This document shows positions 24,567 to 31,851 of a stretch of 37,949 nucleotides of DNA, piece by piece. The first letter of the stretch is position 1; every line of letters starts with the position of its first letter. The translations under genes and the position numbers were made by a program. The notes beneath the pieces were generated by a model. It ran no database searches, had not been told where the DNA came from, and saw only the letters and a list, made by a program, of their open reading frames with translations. The DNA is from CAZJHD01 sp964545855 (GTDB lineage Bacteria > Planctomycetota > UBA1135 > JACQFD01): assembly GCA_964545855.1 (NCBI GenBank), contig CAZJHD010000041.1, forward strand, positions 1 through 37,949, in the 5' to 3' direction.

Positions 24567-25769
24567 TCACGATCCGCCCTCCAGGTCGGCGAGCATCGCG
24601 CGCCACTCGGGCAGCCGCGCGGTCACGCCGATCGACTTCACGTACTCGGCGTTCATCGCCGAGTCGGCCGTCGACGCGATGGAGGACGATCCGAGGCCCG
24701 TCTCGTCGACGAGGGCGTTCGCGATGTGCACCGAAGCGACCATGCCGAGCGTGAGCTGGCCGCTGCGCTCCGGATGGTGGTGGTGCGTGACGCCCGCGAC
24801 GATGTCGGCGCCGAGGCCCCAGACGCCGAGGAGATAGCCGCCGACCTCGGCGTGGGACACGCCGAACTCGCGCTCCTCGATGACGTGGATCGGCTGGCGC
24901 GCGGACTCCGCGGCGGCGGCGCGATTCGCCGCGTGCGCGGCGTCGCGCGACAGCAGCGCGAGGGAGCCCACGTCATGCAGGAGTCCGGCGAGGAACGTCG
25001 GCTCCACGAGCCGGCGATCCGCGACGATGCGCGAGCCGAGCTCCGCCGTCGCGAGGCTCCGGACCTGCACCTGCTCGATCTGCTTCGCGAGCGTTCGGTC
25101 CACGGCACCGAAGTCGCGGAAGACCTCCACGCTCAATGCGAGCGACTTGAGACGCTCCATTCCGAGATAGGCGACGGCGTCCTGGAGATTCGTGAGGCGG
25201 CGCGCCGGCGCGAAGAAGCTCGAGTTCACGAACTGGAGGACCTTGGCGGCGATCGCGGGGTCTTCCTCGACGATGCGCGCGATGCCCTTCGCGTCGGCGT
25301 CCGGGTCGGCCATGGCCGTCGTGAGACGCGTGAAGATGCGCGGCGAGGGAGGGAGCGCTCCGATGGCGCCGACGAGGGCGCGCAGCTCCTGGCTCCCGAG
25401 GATCTCCTGCAGCGCGCACGCCTGCTCGATCACGTCGCGGATCGTGTTCGAGTCGCACGGCTTCGTCAGGAACTGGTGCGCCACCTTCGCGAGCAGAAGA
25501 GAGGACTGCGGATCCGTGTGGCCGGAGAGGATCACGCGCACAGTCTCCGGGTGCATCTCCTTCACTCGCGAGAGGAGCGCCGCGCCGTCGATGCCCGGCA
25601 TCCGGGCGTCGGAGACGACCACGTCGAAGCTCCGGCCCGAGAGACGCTCGAGCGCGCTGGGCCCGCCCTCGATGAACTCCATCTCCCAGCTCCGGCGCTG
25701 CGCGTGCAGCACGCGCCTCAGTCCGTCCAGGACGCGCGGCTCGTCGTCGACGAAGAGGACGCTCCTCAC
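24567..25769 (-). CDS. Response regulator with HDOD domain
   Basis: A 400-residue regulator that starts at a GTG overlapping the kinase stop (GTGA). The receiver domain (1-120) shows VLFVDDEPRVLDGLRR, phospho-acceptor Asp54 in VVSDARMP, and a Lys in FLTKPCD near 107. The HDOD domain (about 130-330) includes LPPSPRIFTRLTTAM, KVLQFVNSSFFAPARRLTN and AGLLHDVGSLALL. HDOD domains are non-catalytic relatives of HD domains in signalling proteins, though an HD pair is retained here. The C-terminal part (about 320-400) is helical and shows THHHHPE. The frame runs on upstream through the kinase, but homology sets the start at 25769. It forms a kinase/HDOD/HD-GYP cassette with its neighbours. Confidence 0.9.
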   Translation of the reverse strand: MRSVLFVDDEPRVLDGLRRVLHAQRRSWEMEFIEGGPSALERLSGRSFDVVVSDARMPGIDGAALLSRVKEMHPETVRVILSGHTDPQSSLLLAKVAHQFLTKPCDSNTIRDVIEQACALQEILGSQELRALVGAIGALPPSPRIFTRLTTAMADPDADAKGIARIVEEDPAIAAKVLQFVNSSFFAPARRLTNLQDAVAYLGMERLKSLALSVEVFRDFGAVDRTLAKQIEQVQVRSLATAELGSRIVADRRLVEPTFLAGLLHDVGSLALLSRDAAHAANRAAAAESARQPIHVIEEREFGVSHAEVGGYLLGVWGLGADIVAGVTHHHHPERSGQLTLGMVASVHIANALVDETGLGSSSIASTADSAMNAEYVKSIGVTARLPEWRAMLADLEGGS

Positions 25770-27667
25770 GCGACGGCGGGCTCCGCGTCCGCGGGCTCGA
25801 CGGCGAGCGGCAGCCGGACGATGAAGGTCGTGCCGCGCCCCGACTCGGTCTCGAAGTCGATGGTCCCGCGATGCCCGACGACGACGACGTTGCGAGCGAT
25901 CGTGAGCCCTTGGCCCGTGCCCTTGCCGACGCCCTTCGTCGTGAAGAACGGATCGAAGATCCGGTCGCGCGCGCTCTCGGGGATCCCCGTCCCGGTGTCG
26001 GAGATGCGGATCTCCGCGTGCTCTCCGACGACGGCCGTGGAGACTCGGATCGTTCCCTTGACGCCGGAGCCGTCGCCCACGACGTCGGCGATGGCATGAG
26101 CGGCGTTCACCAGGAGGTTCAGGAACACCTGGTTGATCTCGCCGGCGAGGCACGGCACCGGTGGCAGCGCAGGATCGAAGGAGGTCTCCGCGTCGGCGAC
26201 GTACTTCCACTCGTTGCGGCTGACGGTGAGCGTCGTCTCGAGGGCGTGGTTCAGATCGACGGGCGCCATGGACTTCGCGCCGGGGTGCGAGAACTCCTTC
26301 ATGGCGCGGACGATGTGGGACACGCGCTGGACGCCGTCGAGCGACTGCACGATCGCCGTCGGCACCTCGCCCGTCAGGTAGGGGAGATCCGCCTGGGCCA
26401 TCTCCGCGCGGAGCGCCGCGAGCGTCTCGGCGTCGAGGGAGGACGGAGTCTCCACCTCCGCGATCCTCTCGGCGACGCGCACGACCCGCAGGAGGTCCTG
26501 GAACGCGGTCTCCAGGAAGCGCGTGTTGTCGCCGACGTACTGGATCGGCGTGTTGATCTCGTGCGCGATCCCGGCGGCGAGCTGCCCGATCGATTCCATC
26601 TTCTGCGCCTGACGGAGGCCCACCTCCCGCGCGACGCGGTCGGTGATGTCCCGCGCCAGGAGAAGGAACCCCGTCCGCGACCCGTCGGGTCCCGTCACCT
26701 GGGTGACGGTGCCAGCGAGCGTGCGCTCCGTGCCTCCGCCGTGGCGGAATCGCGCCTGCCCCTCGTGCGGCTGGGACCGGCGGCGTGCGCCGTCGATGAG
26801 GTCGCCGAGGCTCTCGCCGAGCCACGTGATCGGGAGCTCGGATGCGCTACGTCCGAGGGCGGCTGCTTCGGAGATTCCCAGCAGCTCCGACGCCGACCCG
26901 TTCCAGCGTCGCACGAGACCTCGCTCGTCCACCTCGATCAGGATCGACGCAATGGCGTCGAGCGCGCTGTCGGCGTCGCGCGCGTAGCTCCGCGAAGCAT
27001 GGAGCCGCGCCCGGAGGTCCTCGTCGTCGAGGGTCGTCCGGAGATGCCACCAGCCGACCATGGCCGTGGTCCACAGGGCGAGGATCGCGAGACCGCAGTT
27101 CATCGGTCCCGAGGGCTCCATCGCTCCGCTCGCGCGGATCCAGAGGCCCGCGAGCGTCAGCACCGTTCCGGCGACGGCCGTCGCGAACCCGAGCGCGGGC
27201 CGGCGCAGCCAGAATCCCAAGAGCACCGGCACGCAGTAGAGGACGCCCGTCGCGATGCGGTCGGACGTGAAGACGTCCAGGGCGAACACCGCGGCCACGA
27301 CGAAGCCCAGGATCGCGAGCGCGTGGCCCGAGAGGGCCGCTGCCGCCGCGCGCGGCGCCTCGTGCGCGCGCACGGACTCGATCTCCAGCGGTTCGGCCTC
27401 CTCGAGGAAGCGCAGGTGCGACCGCCCGCGCGCGACGAGGAACGAGACCGTGCCAAGCCCGAGCGCGCAGAGGAGGACCAGTGCCGCGAAGGCGGCTCGC
27501 AGGAGCCGGGCCGGCACGGGCTCGCCCGCGTCCTTCAGCCGAGCGAGCGCGAGCATGGCGACCGCGACCGTGCCGAAGGCCGCGATCCCGAAGAGCACCA
27601 GGGTCCGTTCATGGAACCAGCGCTCGCTCCATGCAAGCGATCTTCGAACCCGCGCGTGACGCTCCAT
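25766..27667 (-). CDS. Membrane-bound hybrid-less histidine kinase with PAS domain
   Basis: A 633-residue sensor kinase. Predicted membrane helices lie at about 22-42, 57-78, 113-131, 140-154, 160-176 and 190-208, with only short loops outside. A PAS domain (about 232-345) ends in LLLARDITDRVARE. The dimerisation domain has His369 in GIAHEINTPIQYVGD, a form typical of kinases with an extended HisKA helix. The ATPase domain (about 480-625) has the N box NQVFLNLLVNAAHAI, the G1 box ISDTGTGIP, the F box IFDPFFTTK and the G2 box GTGQGLTI. It heads an operon with two response regulators. Two palindromes lie just upstream of its start. The signal is unknown. Confidence 0.92.
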   Translation of the reverse strand: MERHARVRRSLAWSERWFHERTLVLFGIAAFGTVAVAMLALARLKDAGEPVPARLLRAAFAALVLLCALGLGTVSFLVARGRSHLRFLEEAEPLEIESVRAHEAPRAAAAALSGHALAILGFVVAAVFALDVFTSDRIATGVLYCVPVLLGFWLRRPALGFATAVAGTVLTLAGLWIRASGAMEPSGPMNCGLAILALWTTAMVGWWHLRTTLDDEDLRARLHASRSYARDADSALDAIASILIEVDERGLVRRWNGSASELLGISEAAALGRSASELPITWLGESLGDLIDGARRRSQPHEGQARFRHGGGTERTLAGTVTQVTGPDGSRTGFLLLARDITDRVAREVGLRQAQKMESIGQLAAGIAHEINTPIQYVGDNTRFLETAFQDLLRVVRVAERIAEVETPSSLDAETLAALRAEMAQADLPYLTGEVPTAIVQSLDGVQRVSHIVRAMKEFSHPGAKSMAPVDLNHALETTLTVSRNEWKYVADAETSFDPALPPVPCLAGEINQVFLNLLVNAAHAIADVVGDGSGVKGTIRVSTAVVGEHAEIRISDTGTGIPESARDRIFDPFFTTKGVGKGTGQGLTIARNVVVVGHRGTIDFETESGRGTTFIVRLPLAVEPADAEPAVA

Positions 27668-27698
27668 CGGTGAACGACTCTCTTCGGGATCCTCGAGC

Positions 27699-27748
27699 CG
27701 ACCGAATCGGTCGCCCGTCCCCGATTCCTTGGTCGGCCACGGGCGACC
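27699..27748. promoter_or_regulatory. Two dyads between gltX and the kinase operon
   Basis: 27699-27713 is an almost perfect palindrome (CGACCGA-a-TCGGTCG) located 32-46 bp before the kinase start. Overlapping it, arms GGTCGCCCGT (27709-27718) and ACGGGCGACC (27739-27748) form a perfect 10-bp stem with a 20-nt loop. The second could end gltX transcription; the first could be an operator for the kinase operon. The two cannot both form stably at once. Confidence 0.45.
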
Positions 27749-27800
27749 CTCGACCTGAGGGGAGCGCGGCGGAAGCGCTCGCGGCGCCTCCGGAGAGACG

Positions 27801-29243
27801 TCAGCCGTCGGCTCGCGACGCGCGGTCGCGTCCCGCGCCGATCCGCGCCACCGACTCCTCGACGCCGAGGATCTCCATCACGTCGAAGATCGGCGGAGAG
27901 ACCGTCCCTCCGGTGATCGACACGCGGCACGCCTGGGCGAGCGCCACCATCTTCAGGCCGAAGCGCTCGAGGAGCCCTTCGAAGAGCGGTTTCAGCCCGG
28001 CTTCGGCGAAGGGCTGCACCGCTGGCAGCGCCTCCAGGAGCGCGTCGAGCGCCGGGACGATCGCCGGATGGAGGAACTTCTTCGCCGCGGCCGGATCGGG
28101 AGCGGCCGGCGCCTCGAACAGGAATCGTGCGGAATCCTCGAGCTCGCCGAGCGTCTTCGCGCGCTCGCGGAACGCCACCGCGATCCGCTCGAGGCGCGCC
28201 GGGCTCCCGGCGTCCCAGCCGCGCTGCTCGAAGCGACGCGCGACGCGCTCGGCGAGCTGGGCCGGCGCGAGGCGTTTCATGTGCTCGGCGTTCACCCAGC
28301 GCAGCTTCTCGGGATCGAAGACCGACGCCGTGTGTCCGCAGCTCGACCAGTCGAAGGCCTGGACGAGCTCGTCGAGCGTGAAGATCTCCTGGTCGCCGTG
28401 GCTCCAGCCGAGGCGCGCGAGGTAGTTGAGCAGCGCCTCCGGCTCGAAGCCCTCGTCGCGGTACTGCAGCACCGAGACGGCGCCGTGACGCTTGCTGAGG
28501 CGCGCCTTGTCGGAGCCGAGGATCATCGGCAGATGGGCGAACTTCGGGACGGGGTAGCCGAGCGCCTGATACATGAGCACCTGGCGAGGCGTGTTGATCA
28601 CGTGGTCGTCTCCGCGCGCGACGAGCGTGATCCCCATCGTCACGTCGTCCACCACCGCGCCGAAGTTGTAGAGCGGAACACCGTCCGGGCGGAGCAGAAC
28701 CTCGTCCTGGATCTCGCTGTTGCGGATGCGGATGTGCCCCTTCACGAGGTCGTCGAATCCGGTGTCGCCGTCCTCGGGCATCGCGAAGCGGACGACGTGG
28801 GGGACCTCGGGTCCGATGTCGGTCCTGCGGCGGCAGGTCCCGGGATAGCGGAAGGGGCGCTTCTGCGCCTCGGCCTCCTTGCGGCGCGCGTCGAGCTCTT
28901 CCTTCGAGCAGACGCAGCGGTAGGCCTTCCCCTCGGCGACGAGCCGATCGGCATGCTCGCGGTAGATCGCGAGCCGCTCCGTCTGGCGGTAGGGGCCGCA
29001 GGGCCCGCCGACGCCCGGGCCCTCGTCCCACTGCAGGCCGAGCCAGCGCATCGACTCGAGGATCGCATCGAGACTCTCCTGGGTGCTCCGCTCCTGATCG
29101 GTGTCCTCGATCCGGAGGAGGAACGCGCCTCCCGTGCGGCGCGCGAAGAGCCAGTTGAAGAGGGCGGTGCGCGCGCCGCCGATGTGGAGATAGCCCGTGG
29201 GCGAGGGCGCGAAGCGGAGGCGGGGGGCGGAGGAGTCGGACAA
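27801..29243 (-). CDS. gltX: Glutamyl-tRNA synthetase
   Basis: A 480-residue class I synthetase that charges tRNA-Glu. The HIGH motif is HIGG (from His20) in APSPTGYLHIGGARTALFN and the KMSKS motif is RLSKR (248-252) in KARLSKRHGAV. The zinc-site segment retains Cys110-x-Cys112 and Cys137, but the position that is His in the E. coli enzyme is Arg139, so zinc binding is likely lost or altered. Length and the C-terminal anticodon-binding part are normal. The start is a TTG at 29243; on the minus strand a TAGACT hexamer (29258-29253) lies 9 nt upstream, so it may have its own near-leaderless promoter besides reading from the glycosyltransferase gene 12 bp upstream. Whether it also charges tRNA-Gln is undetermined. 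Confidence 0.95.
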   Translation of the reverse strand: MSDSSAPRLRFAPSPTGYLHIGGARTALFNWLFARRTGGAFLLRIEDTDQERSTQESLDAILESMRWLGLQWDEGPGVGGPCGPYRQTERLAIYREHADRLVAEGKAYRCVCSKEELDARRKEAEAQKRPFRYPGTCRRRTDIGPEVPHVVRFAMPEDGDTGFDDLVKGHIRIRNSEIQDEVLLRPDGVPLYNFGAVVDDVTMGITLVARGDDHVINTPRQVLMYQALGYPVPKFAHLPMILGSDKARLSKRHGAVSVLQYRDEGFEPEALLNYLARLGWSHGDQEIFTLDELVQAFDWSSCGHTASVFDPEKLRWVNAEHMKRLAPAQLAERVARRFEQRGWDAGSPARLERIAVAFRERAKTLGELEDSARFLFEAPAAPDPAAAKKFLHPAIVPALDALLEALPAVQPFAEAGLKPLFEGLLERFGLKMVALAQACRVSITGGTVSPPIFDVMEILGVEESVARIGAGRDRASRADG

Positions 29244-29255
29244 GGGGCGACGAGT

Positions 29256-30362
29256 CTATCGACGGGCCTCGCGAGGCGAGCCGCCCTCGGTCGCCGCGCG
29301 CGTCACGGCAAGGGTGCGTTCCACCATGGCGTCCATCGAGGACCGCTCGACGACGCGCGCGCGCGCCGCCGTGACGAGGGCTTTCCTCCGGCCGGCGTCG
29401 TCGAGGAGCGCGAGGGCCGCCTCGGCGAGAGCGGGCGCGTCGCCGCGAGGAACGATGCATCCCGTCTCGCCGAGGACCTCGACGGTGCCACTCGCGTCCG
29501 CCGCGACGACGGGCACGCGGAGCGCCATCGCCTCGCGGACGGCGCCGGGAGATCCCTCGCGCTCGCTGGCGAAGAGGAAGAGGTCGAGGTCGGCGACGAG
29601 CGCCGCCGCGTCGGCATGCACCCCGGCGAAGACGGTTCGCCCCGCGACTCCGAGATCGCGCGCGAGTGCCTCGAGCGCTCCGCGCTCGGGGCCGTCGCCG
29701 ACGACCAGCAGGCGAGCGCCCGGACGACGCTCGACGATGCGCGCGAAGGCGCGCAGCACCACGTCGAGGCCCTTCTTCGGCGCGAGCTTGCCGACGGTGC
29801 CGAGGCGCAGCCCCTCGTCGGCGTCCGGCAGGAGGGCGCGCCCGGCGCCGCGGGGGAGCGCATCGAGTCGGGCCACGTCGACGCCGCTCGGAACGACGGC
29901 GATGCGATCGGCGGGGATCCCCGACTCGCGGAGCGCCGAGGCCGCCGATTCCGACACGGCGACGAAGAGCGCCACGCGATGGGGAGCGTGCTTCCACCGC
30001 GAGAGGAGTCCGTTGCGGAGCGGGCTCGCGATGCGCCGGTGGAGGATCGCCGGCACGCGCGCGAGCCGGGCGGCGGCGACCCCGAGGGAGGCCGCCGCGC
30101 CGTCGTGGAGGTGCACCGCGTCGAACCGATCGGCGCGGAGGCGGCGCGCGAGGGTGGCGATGGTGCGCGGGTCCCAGGCGAAGGCGGGCGCGATGCCGCG
30201 AACCGGGATCCCGCGCTCCTCGGCCGCCCGGAGACACGCGCCCGCCGTGCGCGCGACGAGGTGCGCGTCGACGCCGCGGCGCCGGCTCCCCTCGACGAGC
30301 GCCAGGACCTGCCGCTCGCCGCCGCCGAGATCGCGGTTCGTGCTGACGTGCAGGGCCCGCAT
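29256..30362 (-). CDS. Glycosyltransferase, GT4-like (GT-B fold)
   Basis: A 368-residue group 1 glycosyltransferase. The N-terminal half begins MRALHVSTNRDLGGGERQV, typical for a GT-B acceptor domain. The donor domain includes VPSGVDVARLD, LRLGTVGKLAPKKGLDVVLR, RLLVVGDGPERGALEALA, and the E-x7-E type site in ASEREGSPGAVREAMA (about 275-290). It probably transfers a sugar from a nucleotide donor to a lipid or glycan acceptor at the cytoplasmic membrane. It has no membrane segment. The start ATG at 30362 overlaps the stop of the LipM-like gene by one base (TGATG), suggesting coupling. The acceptor and product are unknown. Confidence 0.9.
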   Translation of the reverse strand: MRALHVSTNRDLGGGERQVLALVEGSRRRGVDAHLVARTAGACLRAAEERGIPVRGIAPAFAWDPRTIATLARRLRADRFDAVHLHDGAAASLGVAAARLARVPAILHRRIASPLRNGLLSRWKHAPHRVALFVAVSESAASALRESGIPADRIAVVPSGVDVARLDALPRGAGRALLPDADEGLRLGTVGKLAPKKGLDVVLRAFARIVERRPGARLLVVGDGPERGALEALARDLGVAGRTVFAGVHADAAALVADLDLFLFASEREGSPGAVREAMALRVPVVAADASGTVEVLGETGCIVPRGDAPALAEAALALLDDAGRRKALVTAARARVVERSSMDAMVERTLAVTRAATEGGSPREARR

Positions 30363-31105
30363 CAGCGGCGCCGCGTCCAGGCGGGATCGGCGTAGCGTGA
30401 GGTCTCGGCCGCTCGGGCGCGTGCGGTCTCCGCGGCGGTGAGGGGAGCCTCGGCGAGGCCGTCGTCGAGGGCCCGCGCGAAGGCCGATGCGAGCGCGTTC
30501 TCGACGTGCGCCGGGTCGGCGTCGCCGCCGAGGGCCTCCAGGCTCGCCACCTCGGGGGTCCACGGGTTCGCCCTCAGCACGAGCGAGCCGTGATGAAGGA
30601 TCCGGCCGGCCGTGCGCCGCTGGGCGGATCCGACGAGCTTGCGCGCGTCCGACACGAGGTCGAAGTCGGTGGACTCGTGGAAGCACCAGGGCGATCCCTC
30701 GCGCTCCGAGAGGAGCCGGTCCGCGCCGCGGGGAGCGACGTTCGCGAGGCCGAGCGTCGCGAGCGCCTCCGTGAGGACCGCATGCACGCGGCAGTAGCTG
30801 TCGCGGACGGTGCCTCCGAAGAGGCGTGCGCTCGCCGGCGCCGTCAGGGAGAAGGTGACCTCGTCGCCGTGGAAGATCGCGCCGCCTCCCGTGAGCCGCC
30901 GCACGACCGGGACGCCCGCGCGCGCGAGCGCACCGTGGTCGAAGTCACCCCACCGCTGGAAGTAGCCGAGGGAGACGCCGTGGGGGCTCCAACGGTAGAG
31001 ACGGAGCGTTGGCGCGGCGCCGGCTTCGAGGAGCGCGTCGTCGACGGACATCGCCCACGTCGGCGAGACCGCGCCCGAGAGCAGGAGGCGCCACGGGGGA
31101 CTCAC
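30362..31105 (-). CDS. lipM: Octanoyltransferase LipM-like, biotin/lipoate protein ligase family
   Basis: A 247-residue BPL/LplA/LipB-fold protein acting in lipoate cofactor assembly on lipoyl-domain proteins. The signature RRLTGGGAIFH is at 69-79. A later block reads CFHESTDFDLVSDARKLVGS, with Cys141 and Lys156, followed by RTAGRILHHGSLVL. Cys preceding a K-x2-GSAQ motif is the pattern of LipM octanoyltransferases, where that Cys carries octanoate, rather than of LplA ligases. I favour LipM, but lipoate ligase remains possible. It starts at a GTG at 31105 with AGGAGG about 9 bases upstream, overlaps the preceding Mug-like gene by 4 bp (GTGA), and its stop overlaps the glycosyltransferase ATG. 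The family is secure; the reaction is inferred from motifs. Confidence 0.85.
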   Translation of the reverse strand: MSPPWRLLLSGAVSPTWAMSVDDALLEAGAAPTLRLYRWSPHGVSLGYFQRWGDFDHGALARAGVPVVRRLTGGGAIFHGDEVTFSLTAPASARLFGGTVRDSYCRVHAVLTEALATLGLANVAPRGADRLLSEREGSPWCFHESTDFDLVSDARKLVGSAQRRTAGRILHHGSLVLRANPWTPEVASLEALGGDADPAHVENALASAFARALDDGLAEAPLTAAETARARAAETSRYADPAWTRRR

Positions 31106-31683
31106 TCGACGCTCCTCCTGCGGCCGTCGCGGAGAGCGGCGAGCGTGAGGAACGCGCGGCGCAGCGTCTCGGGAGGGACGCGCGGCGAGAGCGCCGGCAC
31201 GGCGACGGCCACGCCGCCGCCGAAGGGCACGGGGGCATCGAGCGTCCGCTCGGCGACGGAGACGCGTGGACGGGTCTCCGCGCTCTCGGGATCGTCGGAG
31301 TGGTCGGGGAGGCGCTCCGTCGCCTCGGCGGCGTCGGCCGCGCGGGATCCGAGCGCCGCGGCGAAGAGCGCGGCGCCGACGAAGGCGACGACGGGGGAGC
31401 CCAGGGCGTGGAGCTCGCGCTCGAGCTCCGCCACGTCCGCCTCGAGACGATCCGCCGCGCGGGCGGCCGCGGCCTCGCGGTCGGCCTCGTCGCGCGCCGG
31501 CTTGGGAGAGTCGATCTCGCGCAGAGCGATTCCGTGCGCCGCGAGGGCCTTCGCGGCGAGAGGGACCGTCGACGGCGGAGCGAGCCCGGCCGCGGCGAGG
31601 GCCCACCAGAAGGGCTCCTCCACGAAGGGCGAGCGCCGGGCGCTTCGCGCCACGAAGACGAGGTCGATCGCGGGCCGGTCCAT
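31102..31683 (-). CDS. Uracil-DNA glycosylase superfamily-like protein (degenerate Mug/TDG type), tentative
   Basis: A 193-residue soluble protein heading a minus-strand operon with lipM, a glycosyltransferase and gltX. No family is certain. It resembles Mug-type DNA glycosylases in spacing: DLVFVARSARRSP at the start, then PFWWALAAAGLAPPS (25-38) matching the FW-x2-L-x2-AGL block. Next is LAAHGIALREI (47-57), like the LT-x-L block, and SPVVAFVGAALFAAAL (96-111), like the motif VVAFVGK. The catalytic GxNPG motif is absent and the site appears as VARSARRSP. It would then be a degenerate or re-purposed glycosylase. A Glu/Pro/Asp/Ser-rich C-terminal tail follows. Another explanation is a member of a related adenosine-nucleotide-binding fold. 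The start ATG at 31683 is 168 bp from the divergent porin gene. Confidence 0.45.
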   Translation of the reverse strand: MDRPAIDLVFVARSARRSPFVEEPFWWALAAAGLAPPSTVPLAAKALAAHGIALREIDSPKPARDEADREAAAARAADRLEADVAELERELHALGSPVVAFVGAALFAAALGSRAADAAEATERLPDHSDDPESAETRPRVSVAERTLDAPVPFGGGVAVAVPALSPRVPPETLRRAFLTLAALRDGRRRSVE

Positions 31684-31746
31684 GGCACGGCCACTCTCGC
31701 CGGACGATCGTCCGACTTCCACGCGGGGGCCCGGCGACGTCCGAAA

Positions 31747-31762
31747 TGAGAACGACTCGCAA
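31747..31762 (+). promoter_or_regulatory. Fur-box-like repeat 1
   Basis: TGAGAACGACTCGCAA, which reversed reads TTGCGAGTCGTTCTCA, close to known Fur-box forms such as TTGCGAATCATTCTCA. It lies in the 168-bp divergent region, 61 bp from a near-identical copy. Confidence 0.55.
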
Positions 31763-31807
31763 TTTGGTGTGGACAGGCCGTGGGGCCGCCGGCACCCTCC
31801 GCCGCCC

Positions 31808-31823
31808 TGAGAACGATTCGCAA
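31808..31823 (+). promoter_or_regulatory. Fur-box-like repeat 2
   Basis: TGAGAACGATTCGCAA, identical to repeat 1 except one base. The 61-bp period is close to six helical turns. It is 28 bp upstream of the porin start, where a bound repressor would block that promoter; it could also affect the divergent Mug-like operon. Confidence 0.55.
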
Positions 31824-31851
31824 GTTCGCCCGATCCCGCACCGCCGCCGAC

